From NCBI GenBank assembly GCA_002483265.1, contig DLHO01000025.1, positions 283,258-347,257 of the forward strand: 64,000 bases of DNA. Reading direction: 5' to 3'. Each line of letters begins with the position of its first letter. The stretch's first letter is position 1. This document shows, in pieces, positions 60,327 to 64,000 of this stretch. A program made the translations under genes and the position numbers. The DNA is from Flavobacteriales bacterium UBA7666. GTDB lineage: Bacteria; Bacteroidota; Bacteroidia; Flavobacteriales_D; Crocinitomicaceae. A model generated the notes under the pieces. It was not told where the DNA came from. It did no database searches and saw only the letters and a list, made by a program, of their open reading frames with translations.

Positions 60327-61424
60327 ATGAAAGCTACTGCAATTTTCATTACCTTATTTCTGACTTGTCTGATTCTGGGTGCCTGCAAAAAGAAACCCAT
60401 TGACCCCGATAATGACGGAACGAGCTACGCCTATATGGAAGTTTATAAAGACAATGCTATGGGAGTTATCTACAATCAGTCAACCAATAGTGTAGCTTAT
60501 AACAAACCGGATGGGGATGGAACTTATAAGATTTACATTTCGAATTATGATGGAACGGGCGAAGTTCAGTTGACTTATCCCGGATGGGCTTCAAACAGGC
60601 ATCAATGGGCAGAAGAATGGGATCCTACGGGACAGTATTTATATTGCTATGTGGAAAAAACAGATTATGTAACCGAAACAGGTCATACACGGATTCCCGA
60701 AGATGCAATACCTGGTTACGGAGCTTATACAGATCTTTGGATTATCAAACGAGATGGTAGTCAGGCGTGGCAAATGACCAATCTTCCCAATGATTACAAT
60801 CATGGAATCATTCATGGAGCAATTTCGAATGATGGAACCATGTTTGCCTGGACAGAACGTATTCAAGCACCCGTTTTTCTGGATTTAAATTTGGCTGCAG
60901 GCGCCTATGTGTTTAAAGTTGCAGATGTGAGCTTGGGTTCGAACCCTGTCTTTTCAAATATTCGCATATTCCAGCCAAACGGAGAGCTTGCAGGCGGTGA
61001 GGTGGAAAGTATCAGCCCTTCAAAAACCGATATTTTAATTTATAGCACATTTGAATCGCATAATCTGGTTGCAACTCCAATTTACCGCATTGATTTGGCA
61101 AGTGGAAATACTACTAAATTAACAACGGAAAGCTTTTCACAGGCACCAACCTATACACCAAACGGACAAAAAATTGTGTATATGACCGGCGCTTATTGCG
61201 ATATTTTTCCTGGACAAGTACAAGGTGCAGACTGGTGGATCATGGATGCAAACGGAAGTAATAAAAAGCGATTGACCTACATGAACATGAAAGATCACCC
61301 GCAAAGTGTAAACAGTTATCGTTTGGCAGGAACACTTTCCTTTATAAATGATTCTACTTTTATCGGAGGAGTAATGACGCAATCACTCGGTTTGGTCGGA
61401 TATAGCGCGTTAGTCAAATTTTGA
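60327..61424 (+). CDS. PD40/TolB-like beta-propeller lipoprotein
   Basis: A 365-residue lipoprotein with lipobox LGAC (Cys near 19). The mature protein carries WD40-like PD40 repeats (YKIYISNYDGTGEVQLTYPG, DLWIIKRDGSQAWQMTNLPN, DWWIMDANGSNKKRLTYMNM), as in the TolB propeller. It probably binds a partner protein at the outer membrane, unlike TolB itself, which is periplasmic and part of the Tol system. The TTG at 60321 is replaced by the ATG at 60327 as the more likely start. Function unknown. It stands alone between the permease and ffh. Confidence 0.8.
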   Translation: MKATAIFITLFLTCLILGACKKKPIDPDNDGTSYAYMEVYKDNAMGVIYNQSTNSVAYNKPDGDGTYKIYISNYDGTGEVQLTYPGWASNRHQWAEEWDPTGQYLYCYVEKTDYVTETGHTRIPEDAIPGYGAYTDLWIIKRDGSQAWQMTNLPNDYNHGIIHGAISNDGTMFAWTERIQAPVFLDLNLAAGAYVFKVADVSLGSNPVFSNIRIFQPNGELAGGEVESISPSKTDILIYSTFESHNLVATPIYRIDLASGNTTKLTTESFSQAPTYTPNGQKIVYMTGAYCDIFPGQVQGADWWIMDANGSNKKRLTYMNMKDHPQSVNSYRLAGTLSFINDSTFIGGVMTQSLGLVGYSALVKF

Positions 61425-61516
61425 ATTCAAAATTCAAAATGCAAAAGAATGGATTGAATTCGAATGGTTTTTGCTTTGATAATAATTTTGAATTTTGATT
61501 TTTCCATTTTGAATTA
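61422..61516. repeat. Fold-back repeat built of AATTCAAAA words
   Basis: TGAATTCAAAATTCAAAATG (61422-61441) is mirrored by AATTTTGAATTTTG...CATTTTGAATTA (61483-61516). The second arm overlaps the -33 region of the ffh promoter. Confidence 0.65.
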
Positions 61517-61528
61517 GTCGTATCTTTG
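61495..61528 (+). promoter_or_regulatory. Promoter of ffh
   Basis: TTG (61495-61497), a 23-base spacer, then TATCTTTG (61521-61528), which together match the Bacteroidota consensus. The ATG is 26 bases downstream. Confidence 0.7.
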
Positions 61529-61553
61529 TATTCCAAAAAAATCGCTCAATAGC

Positions 61554-62903
61554 ATGTTTGATAATCTTACCGATAAGTTTGAACGCGCCTTTAAAGTCTT
61601 AAAAGGACAAGGACAAATTACTGAAATAAACGTTGCAGAAACATTGAAAGAAGTTCGTAGAGCTTTGCTTGATGCCGATGTGAACTTTAAAACTGCCAAA
61701 GATTTCACCGTTCGTGTGAAAGATAGGGCAATAGGTGAAAACGTGTTAACTGCCATTTCTCCTAGCCAATTGATGGTGAAGATCTGCCACGAAGAGTTGG
61801 TGGAATTAATGGGTGGAAATGAAAGTGAGATCCAGATTCAGGGGAACCCGGGAATTGTATTGATGTCCGGACTTCAAGGTTCAGGTAAGACGACTTTCTC
61901 AGGGAAATTGGCAAATTACCTGCAAACAAAAAAGAATAAAAAACCCTTATTGGTTGCTTGTGACGTCTACCGTCCGGCGGCAATAGATCAATTACATGTG
62001 CTTGGAGAGCAATTGGGAATTGAGGTTTATTCGAATAAAGAAGAAAAAGATCCGGTTAAAATTGCAACAGATGCAATCATTTTTGCTAAAAGTAAAGGAT
62101 TTAACGTAGTTATCGTCGATACTGCAGGTCGTTTAGCGATTGATGAAGCAATGATGGATGAGATTGCACGTGTGAAGCAAGCAATCAATCCAACAGAAAC
62201 CTTATTTGTTGTGGATTCCATGACAGGTCAGGATGCAGTGAATACTGCAAAAGCATTCAACGATCGAATCAATTTTGATGGGGTCGTTTTAACAAAATTG
62301 GATGGTGATACACGTGGTGGAGCGGCTTTGTCGATCAAAACAGTTGTAGATAAACCAATCAAGTTTGTTGGTACGGGAGAGAAGATGGATGCGCTGGACG
62401 TATTCTATCCGAAACGTATGGCTGATCGTATTTTGGGAATGGGTGATGTGGTCTCTTTAGTAGAGCGCGCTCAGGAACAATTCAACGAAGAAGAAGCTCG
62501 TAAACTGCAGAAACGCATTCAGAAAGATCAGTTTGATTTCAATGATTTCTTAGGACAGATTCAACAGATTAAAAAAATGGGGAATGTCAAAGATTTAATG
62601 GGAATGATTCCGGGAATGGGAAAAGCCGTTAAAGATGTTGATATTCAAGATGATGCTTTCAAACACATTGAAGCAATTATCTATTCTATGACTCCAAAAG
62701 AACGAGCGAATCCTTCCTTAATGAACGGACAAAGAAAAACACGGATCGCAAACGGTTCAGGGACAAATATTCAGGAAGTGAACAAATTGCTTAAACAGTT
62801 CGAGGATACGAAGAAAATGATGAAAATGATGAGTAATCCGAAGAACATGATGGGTATGATGAAACAAATGAAAGGAATGAAAGGCGGAATGCCTGGGATG
62901 TAA
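61554..62903 (+). CDS. ffh: Signal recognition particle protein Ffh
   Basis: SRP54/Ffh of 449 residues, the GTPase that, with 4.5S RNA, brings nascent membrane proteins to the SecYEG translocon through FtsY. N domain (about 1-85, NLTDKFERAFKVLKGQG); G domain with P-loop GLQGSGKTTFSGKLA near 107, DVYRPAAIDQL near 140, DTAGR near 190, TKLDGDTRGGAALS near 247; M domain (about 320-449) with the hydrophobic GMIPGMGKAVKD and a Met-rich tail (MMKMMSNPKNMMGMM). Standard length. Its promoter overlaps a fold-back repeat. Confidence 0.96.
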   Translation: MFDNLTDKFERAFKVLKGQGQITEINVAETLKEVRRALLDADVNFKTAKDFTVRVKDRAIGENVLTAISPSQLMVKICHEELVELMGGNESEIQIQGNPGIVLMSGLQGSGKTTFSGKLANYLQTKKNKKPLLVACDVYRPAAIDQLHVLGEQLGIEVYSNKEEKDPVKIATDAIIFAKSKGFNVVIVDTAGRLAIDEAMMDEIARVKQAINPTETLFVVDSMTGQDAVNTAKAFNDRINFDGVVLTKLDGDTRGGAALSIKTVVDKPIKFVGTGEKMDALDVFYPKRMADRILGMGDVVSLVERAQEQFNEEEARKLQKRIQKDQFDFNDFLGQIQQIKKMGNVKDLMGMIPGMGKAVKDVDIQDDAFKHIEAIIYSMTPKERANPSLMNGQRKTRIANGSGTNIQEVNKLLKQFEDTKKMMKMMSNPKNMMGMMKQMKGMKGGMPGM

Positions 62904-62915
62904 TTCTTCAATTAC

Positions 62916-62988
62916 AAATTATCAATAGAACAATTATCCAGAGGGCGAATCTCTTCTTGATAATTGATAATTTTGTCATTGATAATTA
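62916..62988. repeat. Second fold-back repeat of ATTATCAAT words
   Basis: AAATTATCAATAGAACAATT... and TCTTGATAATTGATAATTTT... arms, very similar to 45204-45292. It ends 4 bases before the next gene's start, so it could affect translation or act as a leader hairpin. Confidence 0.7.
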
Positions 62989-62992
62989 ACTT

Positions 62993-63556
62993 ATGATGGA
63001 CTTCGAACTTACATCCAGCGAATCTTATTCTACCTCGTTTCGAAACAAGGGAATCAACTCATTTAATGAAGCTTGTGATTTTGTAGCTCAACTTCCCTAT
63101 GGAAGAAATACCAACCGGGAAGATTTTGGGTTAGTACTTTCTGAAGGAAAAGGAACCTGCTCTTCGAAACACGCGTTGCTCGCAACTTTAGCTTTAGAAA
63201 ACGGACATCCAGAAATCGAACTCATTGCCGGCGTTTTTCTGATGAATGGAGAAACACATTCAAAACTCACTGATTTTTTTAGCAATAAGGCTTATCCTGC
63301 TATTCCCGAATGTCATTGCTATCTTCGTTTTAAGGGCGAACGCTTTGATTTTACAGATACTTCCAATGGTTTAGAACGAATTGCTCCAAAACTGGTTCGG
63401 GAACAGCGCATTGATCCGAATCAGGTGAGTGATTGGAAGATTATGATTCACAAGCATTATCTGGAAGGATGGTTAAAAAGAAATCCAGCTTTTGGAATGT
63501 CTTTGGATGAGATCTGGAAAGATAGGGAAGAGGCGATTGCATTATTGAGTCAATAA
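62993..63556 (+). CDS. Hypothetical protein, transglutaminase-like fold suspected
   Basis: A 187-residue cytosolic protein. Candidate catalytic triad: Cys in GKGTCSSKHALL near residue 56, His in ECHCYLRF near 104, and Asp in RFDFTD near 116, the order and spacing of transglutaminase/papain-like cysteine enzymes. The rest has no obvious domain. I cannot name a family. Tandem ATG codons (62993 and 62996) leave the start uncertain by one residue. It is between ffh and a convergent thioredoxin gene. Confidence 0.6.
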   Translation: MMDFELTSSESYSTSFRNKGINSFNEACDFVAQLPYGRNTNREDFGLVLSEGKGTCSSKHALLATLALENGHPEIELIAGVFLMNGETHSKLTDFFSNKAYPAIPECHCYLRFKGERFDFTDTSNGLERIAPKLVREQRIDPNQVSDWKIMIHKHYLEGWLKRNPAFGMSLDEIWKDREEAIALLSQ

Positions 63557-63602
63557 TGAAGCAATTCTGCAAATGTGCACTTGTTTTATACATATTCGTG
63601 AA

Positions 63603-63618
63603 AACATGATATCATGTT
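63603..63618. repeat. Perfect 16-bp palindrome AACATGATATCATGTT
   Basis: Lies in the gap between convergent genes. Shares CATGATATCATGTTAT with the palindrome cluster at 7142-7157. Confidence 0.8.
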
Positions 63619-63643
63619 ATGATGCAATACTGTTTTAAGGATA

Positions 63644-64000
63644 TTAATCCAATAATTTTTTAAGGGCCTCTTCAGAACAGATACCTGTAATTCGCTTTAA
63701 TTCTGTGCCATTTTTGAAAGCAATAAACGTCGGAAAGGAATTCACTGCCAATTCTTTAACCAATTGTGTTTGAGAACCACCATCGAGATAAATAACCGGA
63801 TGTTCCTTTGAAATTTTTTCTACTATCGGAGCCATCTTTTTGCAGGGAGGACACCATTCTGCACCAATATCTACCAGAACAGTTTTATCTTTCGGAAGTG
63901 AACTCTGAAATTCAACTAAAGTCAACTGTTTAACCTCCTTTTTTCCTTCCAAAGGCAGATCTTCCAAATTCCAGGAATTAATTCCTCCACGCAAGTTAAA
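63644..64000 (-). CDS. Rhodanese-thioredoxin fusion, C-terminal part (continues past window)
   Basis: The last ~119 residues of a minus-strand gene whose start lies beyond base 64000; the frame stays open to the edge. The visible part begins FNLRGGINSW, which resembles the end of a rhodanese domain (compare EGGLMQWRSQ in the fusion at 29998). A linker and a thioredoxin domain follow, with EWCPPCKK near the centre and cis-Pro NSFPTF. It is therefore a second member of the rhodanese-thioredoxin group in this window. Signal peptide and rhodanese active site cannot be seen. Confidence 0.75.
   Translation of the reverse strand, partial: FNLRGGINSWNLEDLPLEGKKEVKQLTLVEFQSSLPKDKTVLVDIGAEWCPPCKKMAPIVEKISKEHPVIYLDGGSQTQLVKELAVNSFPTFIAFKNGTELKRITGICSEEALKKLLD

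Noticed and set aside
60935..60960. GGTTCGAACCC-like sequence resembling a tRNA T-arm
   Set aside because: It lies within the PD40 lipoprotein coding frame, and no cloverleaf with acceptor and anticodon arms could be built around it.

Overview
The window looks like a chromosomal segment of a Bacteroidota bacterium of the order Flavobacteriales. A Fluviicola/Crocinitomicaceae-type relative is my best guess, from gene style only. The evidence is type IX secretion (T9SS) sorting domains of both type A and type B, a PorP/SprF protein next to a giant PKD-repeat adhesin, a CarboxypepD_reg/TonB receptor, a fused ResB-CcsA cytochrome maturation protein, bacillithiol synthesis (BshB1), a LpxH/LpxK lipid A pathway, AT-rich DNA, and promoters with the Bacteroidota -7 box TAnnTTTG instead of E. 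coli -10 boxes. I saw no tRNA, rRNA, IS element, prophage or CRISPR array.

Layout. 0-9.1 kb (minus strand): lpxH, two TlpA-type thiol-disulfide proteins and gatB in one tight run; a DUF2157/GDYXXLXY membrane pair; purine nucleoside phosphorylase overlapping lpxK. 9.3-17.7 kb (mostly plus): a GT2 glycosyltransferase, Nif3 plus a zinc-ribbon coiled-coil protein, then an overlapping ccsBA - glutathione peroxidase - bshB1 operon. 17.6-29.6 kb (minus): an FMN reductase, a T9SS beta-helix protein with a TonB receptor, a Gre-like factor, a GT4 enzyme, an exported serine hydrolase, a cysteine desulfurase, an OmdA-like protein and a secreted VWA protein. 29.7-32.5 kb: a Crp/Fnr regulator followed by a sulfur-transfer cluster (two small rhodaneses, a Cys-rich membrane protein, a rhodanese-thioredoxin lipoprotein, DUF2798). 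32.5-37.3 kb: an exported acetolactate decarboxylase and a run of small lipoproteins, membrane proteins and hypotheticals.

37.3-45.2 kb (plus): recF-DUF721, then panB, an RluA-type pseudouridine synthase, and a signalling trio made of a propeller receptor that ends where a kinase would begin, a TPR histidine kinase, and a LuxR-type response regulator. 45.3-57.8 kb (minus): PorP/SprF with its probable type B substrate, a ~2,300-residue adhesin carrying a higher-order 221-residue repeat, a type A T9SS protein, and an outer-membrane protein paired with an M48 peptidase. 57.9-64 kb: an APC permease with a duplicated extra domain, a PD40 lipoprotein, ffh, a transglutaminase-like orphan, and a second rhodanese-thioredoxin gene cut by the window end.

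The intergenic spaces are unusually rich in dispersed palindromes and fold-back repeats of several word families. Some of them sit directly on promoters. The most distinctive items are the 221-residue adhesin cassette, the kinase-less receptor trio, the duplicated 58-residue permease module, the Crp/Fnr-rhodanese cluster with a candidate operator, and the composite repeat block upstream of ccsBA and panB. No single locus is clearly a wholly new system.
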